The notes under the pieces: generated by a model
What the model was told of the DNA's origin: nothing
The model's input: the letters and a program-made list of their open reading frames with translations, nothing else
Database searches by the model: none
DNA from: Bryoerythrophyllum caledonicum
Lineage: Eukaryota > Streptophyta > Bryopsida > Pottiales > Pottiaceae
Assembly: GCA_963971425.1 (NCBI GenBank)
Contig: OZ020516.1
Span: 17,534,593 to 17,598,592 of the forward strand
DNA: 64,000 nt
Direction of reading: 5' to 3'
Translations under genes and position numbers: made by a program
In this document: in pieces, positions 22,088 through 32,506 of the stretch
How positions within the stretch are numbered: position 1 is the stretch's first letter
How the letters are laid out: every line of letters starts with the position of its first letter

Positions 22088-22380
22088 CGCTCCTACGCAA
22101 TTCCCACCGCCAACACACACACAAACCTCTTCACAGTTGCCAATCAAAACTACCATTCGGCCCCCCCAGCGACCCGGTTCCGCTCTGACCCCGCCCCCAT
22201 ACCCGCCCCCCATACCCTCCACTCTCAAAGCCGTCGTCGTCCTTGTCTCCGTCGTTTGCCGCACCCAAGGTCGTTTATCGCTGTTCACCTTTCTCGGTCC
22301 CATGCCGCATCGAGGAACCAGTGATCCTCGAACCAGAGCAATTACGCGAGTAGGGTGCAACGGTTCGTGGGTTTGCAGCG
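22088..22380. promoter_or_regulatory. Shared divergent promoter of MZM1 and calcineurin B-like gene
   Basis: 293 bp separate the two start codons on opposite strands. It includes an ACACACACA stretch and a CCAAT motif (gccaatcaaaac, about 22139-22150). No clear TATA box is seen. A rearranged copy of its left part and of MZM1 exon 1 lies at 24995-25129. Confidence 0.6.
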
Positions 22381-23668
22381 ATGGGGAACTCGTCGTCGCT
22401 TCTCACGCAGTACGACCTGGAAGATCTCCAGAACCATTGCAACAACCTCTGTAAGCTTCGTATACTCACTTGTGAATTTCTAGAGTGGAAGGCTATGAGG
22501 AAGTAAGTATCTGGAGCAATTTTGCATGGTTTAGGGTTTGGAAGTTCACGTGAAACCTGTCCACTCGTGAATTTTCAGGTAGTTTGTATCATGATTTTAG
22601 GGTCATCTCTTTGTTGTGGACATTCAGGGTGATTTTTTTCTTTTTCTTGACAGATTCGCAGCGGGAGATAATTGCTTTGTACGAGCGATTCTGTCAGTTG
22701 GACCGAACTGGGAAGGGCTTCATCTCCGCCGATGAGTTCATGGGCGTGCCCGAGTTTGCTGTGAATCCTCTTTGCCAGGTACAATTCAATCTGTGAATTT
22801 ATGGGTTTTATTGTTTGTTAGGTGTTTTGTTGATGAATGGTGACGCTTCTGTCTTGCAGAGGTTGCTGAAGATGTTGGAAGGGCTGAATTTCAAGGAGTT
22901 CATTGCCTTGCTTTCTGCCTTCAGTGCACGCGCCACAAAAGACGACAAGTTGAAGTGTAAGTGAAGTGAACGAATAAATAATTGTCTGATGTCTGATTTT
23001 GTAACTGACACAAGAGTGCCATGTTGTTTTTGCAGTTATTTTCAGGGTGTATGATACGGATGGCAACGGCAAAGTGACAAGTAGCGACATGCTGCAAGTT
23101 CTTCGGGATTTATCAGGGAGTTTTTTGACGGATGAGCAGCGCCAGGTGAGAGGCGTAAAGCAGGCATGATTAGTGAGTTAGCCAAAGTTGCTGTAAGATA
23201 TATTATGTTGATTTTTTTGTTCCTTCTAGATCATTAGAAGAGCTTGGTGGTTTTTCAATTTTAAGCTTTGTGGCCGCTTAACTCAAGCTAACGTCGTTTT
23301 AGCCGTCTTTGAGAGAGTTTCAAGCTTGAGATGCCACTTCAGTTGATTTTTTTAGATAATATCTTGAGCTGTCCATCTTCTAACGATGCATGTTCTGGTG
23401 GCAGTCGGTTTTGAACCAGGCTCTTGAACAAGCAGGGTACACGGTGGATTCAGCTTTAACATTACAAGATTTCAAGAAGGTCTGTCTTGAACCTCACACT
23501 TGACGTCATAATATGCCTCCTCAAGATATGCTTCTGTAGTTGCTGTGACATGCTTCTGTAGTTTGACCACTGGATGCTTTTGAATTGAATCGCTCACATT
23601 TGCTCTGGTACTTGCAGGTTTTGAGCAAGGCGGACCTGAAAATGGACGTGGAAGTTCCGGTGGACTAA
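22381..23668 (+). CDS. Calcineurin B-like EF-hand protein (At3g18430 type)
   Basis: Six exons, 22381-22450, 22654-22778, 22860-22956, 23036-23145, 23405-23479 and 23618-23668, give 175 aa with all phases consistent. The start MGNSSS is an N-myristoylation signal. EF-hand loops are visible at D40-E51 (DRTGKGFISADE) and D104-D115 (DTDGNGKVTSSD, Asp at position 12). The regions NPLCQRLLKMLEGLNFKEF and LRDLSGSFLTDEQRQ, and the acidic C-terminus MDVEVPVD, match the conserved plant family. It is related to the regulatory subunit of calcineurin, though plants lack a classical calcineurin A, so the partner is uncertain. A likely poly(A) signal AATAAA is at 23716. Confidence 0.92.
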
Positions 23669-23699
23669 CTAGGCCCACACTGACACTGTAGCTTTGTTT

Positions 23700-24191
23700 G
23701 TACTGTAGCTATTCCAATAAAATGATGCATTCTATGTTACAAGTCTGGTAAAACGATACAACACAATTTGCAAGAATTCCTTGCATACCTGATGCTATGA
23801 TATGGTGTAAAACCTCCGACTCTACAGTTTCAGCGAAGGACTTTGTTCAACGATGAACAACTAGAGCTTGATGAAGCAGGGGAGCAGCAGCTCTCAAGCA
23901 CGTCTTCATAAAGATCACTACAGTACACGGACTTCTAAAGCTTGTCCTGCCAGAACCAGCCAACTCCAAACTTGAAGGTGACGAGGAGCCCGACCTGAAT
24001 TCCAGGTCAGTACTCTCCGCATCAGTCTGTTCTTCCTCAACTTCAGGTTTTGCTGCAGGACCGTGCTTTTGTGGAGCCAACTTGTGTTGTACAAACGCAT
24101 ACCCAACCGTGATGTTCCCGCTTCTATAATGGTTACCTGCGAGCTGATTATACTGGTTGCGGAGGTACACTCCTCTCTCAGCTGGATACTT
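23700..24191. other. Intergenic with an uncertain open frame
   Basis: A minus-strand open stretch (24170-23847, Glu/Ser-rich, SGSSSPSSLELAGSG) follows the stop of the Ser-rich frame below. Coding status is unknown. No homology recognised. Confidence 0.3.
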
Positions 24192-24587
24192 TTAAATGTC
24201 TCTTCGTGGTGGTGGTCTCCATGGTAGAGTTGGATCTGCTGATTGCGGTGGATTTACTGCTTGGTTTGAGAATATCTGGGAGTCTCTAGCCATGATGCTA
24301 GACTTCCTTTCTGATGCAGATTCTGGAGCCAGATTGGTTGTTTTCACAAGTTGGCCCATGCGAGAACTTGAGGGAGATTGGTCGCTGTCGTTGCTGAGGC
24401 TTGATGGAGGACTCTTGGATGATGAGCTGGTGGTAGGTCTTTCGTCGTCGCTGCTGGAGTCTCGCGGTGGCGGAAGTGCAGGTGCGCATGCGTGGTCACT
24501 CGTTTTGACATGCCTTGCTCTCCACACTCTGCATTCATAAGCTACAGGAGTCTTAAAGAAATTGGGTCTTGATTTTGTCGAGGACAA
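24192..24587 (-). CDS. Hypothetical Ser/Pro-rich protein
   Basis: A 131-codon open frame starting MSSTKSRPNFFKTPVAYECR, followed by a Ser/Asp-rich low-complexity part (DSSSDDERPTTSSSSKSPPS) and a Pro/Arg-rich end. It has no recognisable domain, and no clear splice sites join it to other exons. It could be part of a disordered plant protein or fortuitous. A further open stretch in the same direction lies just downstream. Confidence 0.25.
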   Translation of the reverse strand: MSSTKSRPNFFKTPVAYECRVWRARHVKTSDHACAPALPPPRDSSSDDERPTTSSSSKSPPSSLSNDSDQSPSSSRMGQLVKTTNLAPESASERKSSIMARDSQIFSNQAVNPPQSADPTLPWRPPPRRDI

Positions 24588-24994
24588 GAGTGGCCATTAC
24601 CATAGCTCATTAGACCTCAAAAGTTTTAGGAAGGGATCAAGTTGTAAAGAACATGGGGGGTAGTTTGGATTGACATTGGGTGTTTCGTTGTCCATCTACA
24701 GAGGTTTGGATTGCCACGTCTGTGTTTAGATTGGGGTTGGCAAGAAGTAGAGATTAGTGGGGGGGTGTTTGGACCTTTCCATGAGGTTGAGTGGTGTAGT
24801 CATGCGCATAATCCTGCACAAATATTAATTTATGTGACATGTTCTTAGAGCAAAATATGGGACCGTATAGATGGCCCCACATCAATCGCGAAGTGTACAG
24901 ACAAGGACATATTTTACCCGGTATAAAATATAAAAAATGTAATAAAGTCACACCGCGAACACAAAGACAAACAAACTCCCACCGCGAACCCACT
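24588..24994. other. Intergenic
   Basis: No gene seen. About 24890-24950 ('ggacatattttacccggtataaaatat') resembles 30150-30195, pointing to a dispersed repeat. Confidence 0.4.
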
Positions 24995-25129
24995 TCTGCT
25001 TGGCCGACGACGCGAGCACGTCGGGGTCGCCCGCGAAGCACTGCCGCCGCGTCCGCGCCCCCGCGCCATCGCTCCTACGCAATTCCCACCGCGAACACAC
25101 ACACAAACCTCTTCACAGTTGCCAATCAG
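24995..25129 (-). pseudogene. Duplicated fragment of MZM1 exon 1 and promoter
   Basis: Bases 24995-25129 closely match 21980-22147. Matching blocks are tctgcttggccgac, cgtcggggtcgcccgcgaag, ccatcgctcctacgcaattc and the cacagttgccaatca promoter block. About 35-40 bp that encode MZM1 residues near the N-terminus (ARSEVVAVFRSL region) are missing, so it cannot encode the LYR helix. Confidence 0.75.
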
Positions 25130-25953
25130 ACCTTCCTCGCTCGTGTGTCACAACGAATATTCCTTCTCTCCATCAATCTCCACATGGATCAAGTCACATT
25201 CTCAGACGTTTTTCATGAGTGATATCTGTAAAGTTTGATCACATCATCACATGAGCAGAGTCGTCTGAGGATGCTCACCTAAATTGTAGCCATAACTGCA
25301 GCTCTCTTAAAGCCCCATGTATACTCATAAGGTTCGCTGCGTCATTTATGGTTGGGTGAGCACTGCCAACTTTTCGGTCATGGATTTGAAGCTCTCGATA
25401 TGACGTTTCTGCAAACGAATAGACACGAGTACTACGCTCGGAGACGATCATTGACACTGCAAGCTCTGAAGTGCTTTAGGAGCTTGTACAACCTACGGTA
25501 AGTACGCGAGTTACTCTCTCTGTCGTGGGTCCGTTGTCGCACATGATAATGTACCTTAGGTGGGACCGGCTCATGTCAGTCGACGTACTTGATCCCTTGC
25601 AACGATCACCTTCTCACAGACGTGCAGCTTCTGTTGCAACCATTTCATGGCGTGCCCACATTGCGAAACGAAATTTTGAGAGAGTCTCCGTAAGTTTTTG
25701 CAGTGTAGTAGTTCTGATGAACCTGCCGTAGAGGACGTAGGCTCCAGGGTCATGGGAATTGGAGTGTCCTGGACTCGGTACGAGTGAGATGGCCGGCCAC
25801 CTCACCGACCACACGCCCCGCCGTGTTTTTGTGATCATTGTGGCGACTTTGTTGTAGGTACCTCTCAATCTCACTCTCTGGGGAAGTGGCTATGGACTCG
25901 TTGATGTGCACTACTCAAAGGTGAAGGCTCTCCTTCTCTTTTCCCCTGCGAAG
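25130..25953. other. Upstream region of the malectin-LRR gene
   Basis: No gene recognised. It contains short open frames without domain signal. An ATG at 25892 is followed by an in-frame stop before the chosen start at 25954. Confidence 0.45.
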
Positions 25954-28900
25954 ATGACGCTCCTGGCGATCTTGGTGTTCGTCCTGTCCGCCTCTCCTCT
26001 GATATCTGCTCAAGGTGAGATTCTCCTCCCCAGATAATGTGGGGTGGGTGTAGAATAGACATGGCGATGATGTGTGATTTCAGGAACTTCTTCTGCCATC
26101 CGTTTTGTGTTTGTGGAATGTCTGGAGGTATGGCTTCGAGTCCCTGATATGTGAAAATGCAGGTGGTCCGTATGTGAAGCGGATAGCGTGCGGTTCGCTC
26201 ACCGAGAAGTACAGCGCGGGTAAAAACGTGTGGGAGAAGGACCAGGGCTTCACAGGAGGGAGCATCGCCGCTTCAGTTGCAGTGCGGAACCCCGAAGTGC
26301 CGCAGCTCAACACGCTCCGCTACTTTCAGAACTCGGATGGCCTGGAGAATTGTTACAACATCACCGCCCCAGTCGGTCGGTACCTGATCAGGTAAGGTCT
26401 TCTGAGTTTTCGGGTGACATGCAGCTTAGTTTTGATCCACTAGCTATGGTTTTCAGGTTATTCTTCGCCTATGGAGAGCCAGACAACAACAGCCGCGAGC
26501 CGCGGTTCGACGTTTCCATCGAGGGCACGCTCGTCTACAGGCTCAGCACAGGCTGGAGCGAGGACCCGGAGGATGCATACCGGGACTCCCTGGTGCACGT
26601 CAACGACGGCGCGGCAACCATCTGCTTCCACGCCTCCAACCACGGGAACCCAGCCGTGGCCTCCATCGAGCTTCTGCAGATCCTCGACGACGCATATAAC
26701 CCAGACCCAAAGGTGATACTGAAGACCATGAAGCGAGTGAGCGCAGGCGCGAGACGGTCCGGGTTTGGAAGCGAGTTTCACGCAGATCCATGGGCTGGGG
26801 ACCGGTTCTGGCAATCCGACAGCAGCCTCTTCCTCCCGGGCTCGAAAGTGGACTCCATCACCACCACACAGAACATCACGCGGTACTCCATCCCGCCGAA
26901 TCTCTACCCCATGGACATCTTCCAGTCCGCGACAGTCACCACGGACGAGATGCAGAGCCTGTCTTACACGCTACCCGTGGACGCCAACATGCGATACTCC
27001 ATCTGGATCTACTTGGCGGAGATCTCGCCCTTCGTGGTGCGTCCCCAGGACCGCGTCTTCGATGTGTTTGTGAACAAGAAGCGCGTGCTGGCGGCCGTGG
27101 ATGTCGTGGACCAGGCGCCGGGGAAGTTCACGGCGCTTGTCTTGAGTGTCACGGTCATGGTGGAGGTCGCCTCGCTGGTGTTGACGTTCAGTCCCATCTT
27201 CGGCGCTGTTGCTGTGAACGCCTTCGAGATTTACCAGATGGTGCCCATGGATGCCGCTACTGTCAAGACTGATTGTAAGCTGTGCTACAAGCACCCCTTT
27301 GTTGTTTTAGCAGTTTTGATCAGTATTTCAAGGCCTAGATGCAAACTATCTAGACCTTGTTGTGTTTTCAAATCTAGACCTTCTTGTTATCTCGACCTTG
27401 TTACCTGGACCTCAAGCTTCATCCATGGTTTGTGACTAGTCGTGTTTTTTGTAGTATGGGCGTTGCAGTCGCTGAAGCAGTCGCTGGGGTTGCCGGCGAG
27501 CCATGGATGGAATGGAGACCCATGCGTGCCGCAAGTGCACACCTGGCTTGGAGTGCGCTGCGAGTTCAACGCTTCGAGAAACTCCTGGCGCATTCATGGA
27601 TTGTACGTAATTCTTGCAACGTTAGTTCAAGCTGACAGTGTTTTATGTGGGTTCCTCACCATCGATGTCTCTATTTGATGTGGTTTTTGCGGTTTCCTCA
27701 CTGCTCGATGTGCAGGTTTTTGGAAGTGCAAGGAGTGCGGGGAGTGCTGGGTGAGGAGATAGGATCATTGTCAGGCGTCCAAGTCCTGTACGTCAAACCA
27801 CACGTCTACGCTTAATATCGTCTTGTAACTTAGTTCGGTGCGTGTGAGTGATGTGCACCTGACTTTTTTCTATGGCGTCTGTGTTACAGGAACATAAGCC
27901 ACAACACGCTGCAAGGATCCATTCCTGCGTCTATTGGAAACCTCTCATCCCTTGTGATATTGTAAGCGTTTGTACTTGCTGCTACATTGATGAATCTGGA
28001 TCATTGTTGGGGTTAACTGTTGGGTTGTCAACCTGCGCAGAGACCTTTCCCACAACCATCTCAATGGTTCAATACCTGCATCTCTTGGCACCCTTCCAAA
28101 TCTCAAGAAACTGTAAGTTTTTCCATCGTTTTTTTCCCTGAAAAACTCAATCCTTGAGACGTTCTCACCACTTCGTCGTTTTTCAGGCTCTTGAATGACA
28201 ACCAGCTCAGTGGAGAAGTCCCATCCACTCTCGGTGCTGGTGCTCTTCGCGGTGCCAATCTCAAGTAAGATATCTATTTCCAGTCACCTCTTTGTTTGCC
28301 ATCTATTAGAGTTAGTTGTAAAGTCACCTAAAGCTTCAACGAGATCCCCCCTTTTCTGGTTTTTATACTACTCTTTCCTCACCCCAAATAGCTACTAGAT
28401 CAATAGAAGAGCCTGGTGGTCTCTCAAGTCTGAAGTAGTTCTAATGAAGATGAAGGTCATGTTGTATCATGAATCTTACCATGAAACTCAACCGTCTCTC
28501 TCCTCTTCCACTCAAATGTAGAGCTATTTCAAGCTCATAGAAGTCAATACTCATGCCTCACTTCACAAATAACTCAACATCATCACTGCAAAGCTGTTGG
28601 AGGATGAAGATGAAGGTCATGTTGTATCATACCGTGAATCTCAACCGTCTCTTTCCTCTTCCACTTCAATCTAGACAATTCAGAGCTGAATTTAGTAACG
28701 AAAAGAGAGGAAAGAGGTCAACACTCGTGGTGTCTTTGCCTCAGCTCTACGTTATCACTGCTCCAGCTTTGCAGGTAACGATGGGCTCTGCGGAGTGGGC
28801 CTGAGGCCATGCGACGCCGGGAAGAGCGACAAGAGCAGCGCTGCTGCGGCGCTGCGCGTGACAGCTTTTGCGGTGGTTTTGGTGGCTGCCCTGATGGCTG

Positions 28901-29694
28901 GATTCGGCTTCATCGTGTGGAAGAGGAGGGCCAACATGGCGCGCGCACAAAAGCTCGGTGAGCATTACCATCCCAAATCATGGTACAAGTTCGTCGAGTG
29001 TGGCGAGGGACTTAGGATCAAGAAGGTGGCCAGCTTCTAGTCTACCTTCACTTCACCACCAGTTTCAACACAAAATACTTAGCCATTCTTCTATTTTTTG
29101 TTGGAAAACAAATAAATGAAAGGCAACAGTCTTCACAGCCCTCCCCCTTCTTTGATCTTACTGAGTTGGTGGATTTTTGTATTTCGTTTGGTTTACACTC
29201 CTTTTTCAGTGTGTTGATCTCTAAACTGAAGTCAAAAAACGTCCTAGTTACAGTCCATGAACTATCTAGAGCTCACTTTTATTCTTAACAGCCAGGGCAT
29301 CTTATTCACCTGGGTGACTATACTAGTGATTATGGCACTCTAGGTTTAGGTTTAGGGTTACGAACAGAAACTATATTCACGTTCAAACCAACTGTTGTTT
29401 TCAAACAGTTGAAAATCTAGACTGTTTTCTCAGACACAGTTTTCTAGTCATGAGATAAGTAGCAACAGTGCAACTAGTTTGTAGAGCACACACTTGAAAA
29501 CCTAAACCTAACCCTAAACCTAAACTTTAATGTGTGCAGCCCGGGGTGCACCGTATGCCAAAGCGAGGACGACCTTTGTGAGGGATGTGCAAATGGCGAG
29601 GAGTGTGTTGACAGACCATTTCAGGCCTGTTCACAGAGACCCTGGGTCATGTGTTCCAAGCCAAACTAGTACTCTTTTAGGCTCATCTTCATAA
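25954..29694 (+). CDS. Malectin-like/LRR receptor-like protein without kinase (At3g19230/At1g25570 type)
   Basis: Ten exons: 25954-26014, 26163-26391, 26457-27274, 27455-27602, 27716-27787, 27890-27961, 28041-28112, 28187-28264, 28767-28957 and 29540-29694. They total 1896 nt and 631 aa with consistent phases. A signal peptide is at residues 1-20. A malectin-like (di-glucose-binding) ectodomain runs to about 370, with IACGS, NTLRYF, GLENCYNI, GDRFW and FDVFVN landmarks. Then comes LKQSLGLPASHGWNGDPCVP, followed by LRRs encoded by typical 72-nt exons (LNISHNTLQGSIPASIGNLSSL, LDLSHNHLNGSIPASLGTLPNL), the Cys-rich cap NDGLCGVGLRPC, one membrane helix at about 548-568, and a basic tail ending after ARGAPYAKARTTFVRD. 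No kinase domain follows, so it is receptor-like, probably at the plasma membrane. Intron 8 holds a tandem duplication; intron 9 is 582 bp with telomere-like motifs. Confidence 0.9.
28440..28660 (+). repeat. Direct duplication in intron 8 of the malectin-LRR gene
   Basis: 'gaagatgaaggtcatgttg' followed by 'tatcat' and 'ctcaaccgtctctctcctctt' occurs at about 28446-28508 and again at about 28604-28664, roughly 158 bp apart. Confidence 0.6.
29341..29527. repeat. Interstitial telomere-like motifs (TTTAGGG type)
   Basis: 'taggtttaggtttagggtta' at 29341-29360 and 'aacctaaacctaaccctaaacctaaa' around 29499-29525, on opposite orientations, inside intron 9 of the malectin-LRR gene. Confidence 0.7.
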
Positions 29695-29809
29695 GCCTTT
29701 TTTTTTACCTTTGAGGAGGGAACAAATAGACACTTTATTCACTTTGGTCTCTAATTAGCTCCCTTTACAAAAGTATCCATTTCATGTATGAATAGTCGGC
29801 TTGGGTTGT

Positions 29810-30030
29810 TGTAGAGGGTGCTGACTCTTATTATTCCAACAATCAAAAGGTGTTGTAATAGGGAACTAACTCTTATTGGATGAATGCGAGATGCTATTGT
29901 AATAGGGAATTGATTGTTATTGAATGAATGCCAAGTTTTTTTATTATTGGGGATGTTGTGGAGGGAGTGGGCTGTTATTGAATGAAAGGGTGCTTAAAAA
30001 AACAAGGTTGTTGTAGAGGGAGTTGACTAT
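29810..30030 (+). repeat. Degenerate tandem repeat, about 45-60 bp unit
   Basis: Five variants of 'gttgttgtagaggga/gtaatagggaa...ctgttattgaatgaatg' follow one another. It lies downstream of the malectin-LRR gene. No coding sense. Confidence 0.55.
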
Positions 30031-30189
30031 ATTGTTTATGAGATTGGAGCATGTTGTCCATGAGATTGGGGCTTTGATTTTCATCTTGGAGGTGTATTTT
30101 GATATTTCCCCTCTACAATGTAATCCCTGAACGTCGGTCATGAACTATATATACAAGCACATATTTTACTTTGTAGAATATAAAATATG

Positions 30190-30345
30190 TATTGAAGTTT
30201 AGCAAGACGTACAGTGTCGGATTAAAGATTCTTTAGCTGTTATTTGAAGGTCATTTCAATATGTGAACCTTATCATGTTCAAATATGACACCATACTTGT
30301 AGAATAATGTGGCCAGGAGCGGCACCTTCTGACGTTTAAGGGTTA
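30190..30345 (+). repeat. Dispersed repeat R2, copy a
   Basis: Shares 'agcaagac', 'ggccatttcaatatgtg'-type, 'atcatgttcaaat', 'gacaccata', 'tgtagaata' and 'tgacgtttaagggttaa' blocks in order with 38708-38853, which lies in an intron of the ATP synthase-like gene. Confidence 0.7.
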
Positions 30346-32394
30346 ATCTAATGTGCCAATTGCGACAAATTTTTGTTGTGTTTGAAATGGTTTCACAACT
30401 TTAATGAATTTAAAGTTAAAAATGAAATTATAGTTCATGTTCATGTGGTTTAGATATGTTAATAAGTTTGGATTTCGAGCTTTCTACCTACAAAAATTAC
30501 CAAACATGAATTTGAGCCTTCTAAGGGTTAATGACACTACTTTTGGAATACATTTGATACTCTTTTGTTGAGTAGTTGATAAGACCTCTTCCTAATTAAC
30601 AATTTTATTTTCTTTTTGTTGTTGCTACTAATTATTTGATTGTTTGGCAACGTTGCTCTCTTTGTACAAGAACACAATCAAATCTTTGACCTTGGAAGGT
30701 CTTCAACAGGCAGTGTATGTCTAGATACAATCTCATAACATATCATGATGTAGCAATACGGATTGTGATGTAGAATCCGCTAGAAGATGAGTATGCAAAC
30801 TTTTTATGTCCCACACAATATTTTTCATTACTTAAAATCCGCAAAATTTTTGCCACTCTAGAATTCGACGACCGTCTCCTTGTAGACGTTATCTTGGACG
30901 GGACCTATCGCCCATAATCTCGCTTCGAGTGAGACTCCCAAAATCTAACGCACAGAATCCTAGATTATGCAAAAGGCTTCGATCCTATGGGTATCTTCAA
31001 GGTTCTGATTCCAACACAGAACCATCTAGAAGGGACAAACAATATTCTTTTAAATACATAGAAAAGTCTAGATCCATGTTGTCCCCGACGGATCAAGGGC
31101 AATCTGCCAAGACCCTATCTCAACACAATACCATATTTTGGTGCAAGACATGGTCCGGGTATCAATTTAAGTATCGGCCCCCGGACAAGGTAGTCCACTT
31201 CCGATATTGGAAGTGCTTGGAGTCACGATAATGTGGCTAGACATGGACTTGTATATACTCCAAAAACGTTTATGTACACGGGCCAAGTCTCAAAGTCCCT
31301 ACTTCACTCAAGTATTTTTAGTACCACCCAAATTTATTTCTTTGGAGGCTAGTATTTCAATAATCTATATAATCTATAGATTCATAGATTAAAAAAATTC
31401 ACAACACGTGAACTTAGATAAATATGAAAAAATAAAAAATAAAAATAAAAACATCAAATAAATTAGATTCAAAAATTCATAAGTACATTTGGTAGATGAA
31501 GAATTTTTCTCACAAAGTAGCAATGATCTTCAATTTTTTCTATTAAGTTAAAATCACTATACAATAGTTGTTGTGGAACCTTTTTATATAGTGAAGGAAT
31601 ATCTTAATTTTGACTTTGAGTGTTCAAAATTTTAATCATAATTTTAAAAATTAAGTTAATATTTGGTATTGAAATTTATAAAAGATCATTGTATGGAAAC
31701 CATATTTTTAGAATTGAATTTGTAGCAATTAGTTTTCCAATTTTGGCACATAATAGTATTTTTTAAATCATTAAATTTATACTTTAAGCTAAATCCTACT
31801 GAAAAGGCACATTCAAAGGATCCTTCTAATGGGCATATTCAATTCAAAGGGCACATCTACAAGACAAAGTGATTCCGCCAAATGGCTTTGTTCCAAAAGG
31901 ATATCTTTGAGGTTTCATCGTGGTGGGATCACCGGGTAAGAAATCCTTTTCTTTTATATGTAGAGAAGACAAATGTAGATCCTCATCGTCCCCGACGGGG
32001 CAAGGGAGTCCCTAGTCCTCCAAGTCTCCATTTTCCATTTTCCCGCAGAATTCACTTCATGGATTGATTCATCATCCAATAAAATTCCCAATGCTAAGGT
32101 TTTGACGCAGTTTTAGATTTCACTTAAGTTATTTCAAAGTTTGCAAATTCTCAGGATGCAAGTGATGCTACAAAATGGAAGTTTCATAATTTAATTTGGA
32201 AGTCTGGGAACTTCGGAAGATGATAGTGCTTAAAGAATAGCAAGTATTATATGGACAGATCAATGTTCCGTGCAACATGGAGAGTGCTTTGCAAGCGCAC
32301 AAATTAAATTGCAAATGCATAAAGAGACATCATGTGCAAGTGCATTTACTAAAATAAGACAACCACTTGCAATGGTGTGGCGGACACTACAACA
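30346..32394. other. Repeat-rich intergenic DNA
   Basis: No gene. 31640-31920 and 33220-33425 are diverged direct copies ('cataatagtattt', 'aaatcctactgaaa', 'gggcacat', 'caaagtgattcc', 'ggctttgt'). Short conserved blocks 'gtccccgacgg' occur at about 31080 and 31990. Confidence 0.5.
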
Positions 32395-32506
32395 AACCTC
32401 GTCGTTTTTCATTTACTATTTTTTTGATTTTTAGTGAGCAAAGAGCGACATTTAGTGAGTGATGAGAAACACTTTTGAATGAAAAGTGATAGGGTTTCTT
32501 GTAGTG
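32395..32506. mobile_element. CACTA-type MITE
   Basis: Starts CACTACAACAAACC (32395) and ends GGTTTCTTGTAGTG (32493-32506), which is CACTACAAGAAACC in reverse complement. The 112-bp unit has the CACTA/En-Spm end signature. A related, decayed copy in reverse orientation lies at about 61535-61685. The 3-bp target duplication is not exact. Confidence 0.7.

Noticed and set aside
26230-27435. 401-aa plus frame as an independent gene
   Set aside because: It is exon 3 of the malectin-LRR gene read through flanking introns; splice sites at 26456/26457 and 27274/27275 define the real exon.
28747-28770. Acceptor at the GCAG before GTAACGATGG for exon 9 of the malectin-LRR gene
   Set aside because: It gives an immediate in-frame stop; the acceptor CTCCAG at 28766 gives NFAGNDGLCG in the correct phase.
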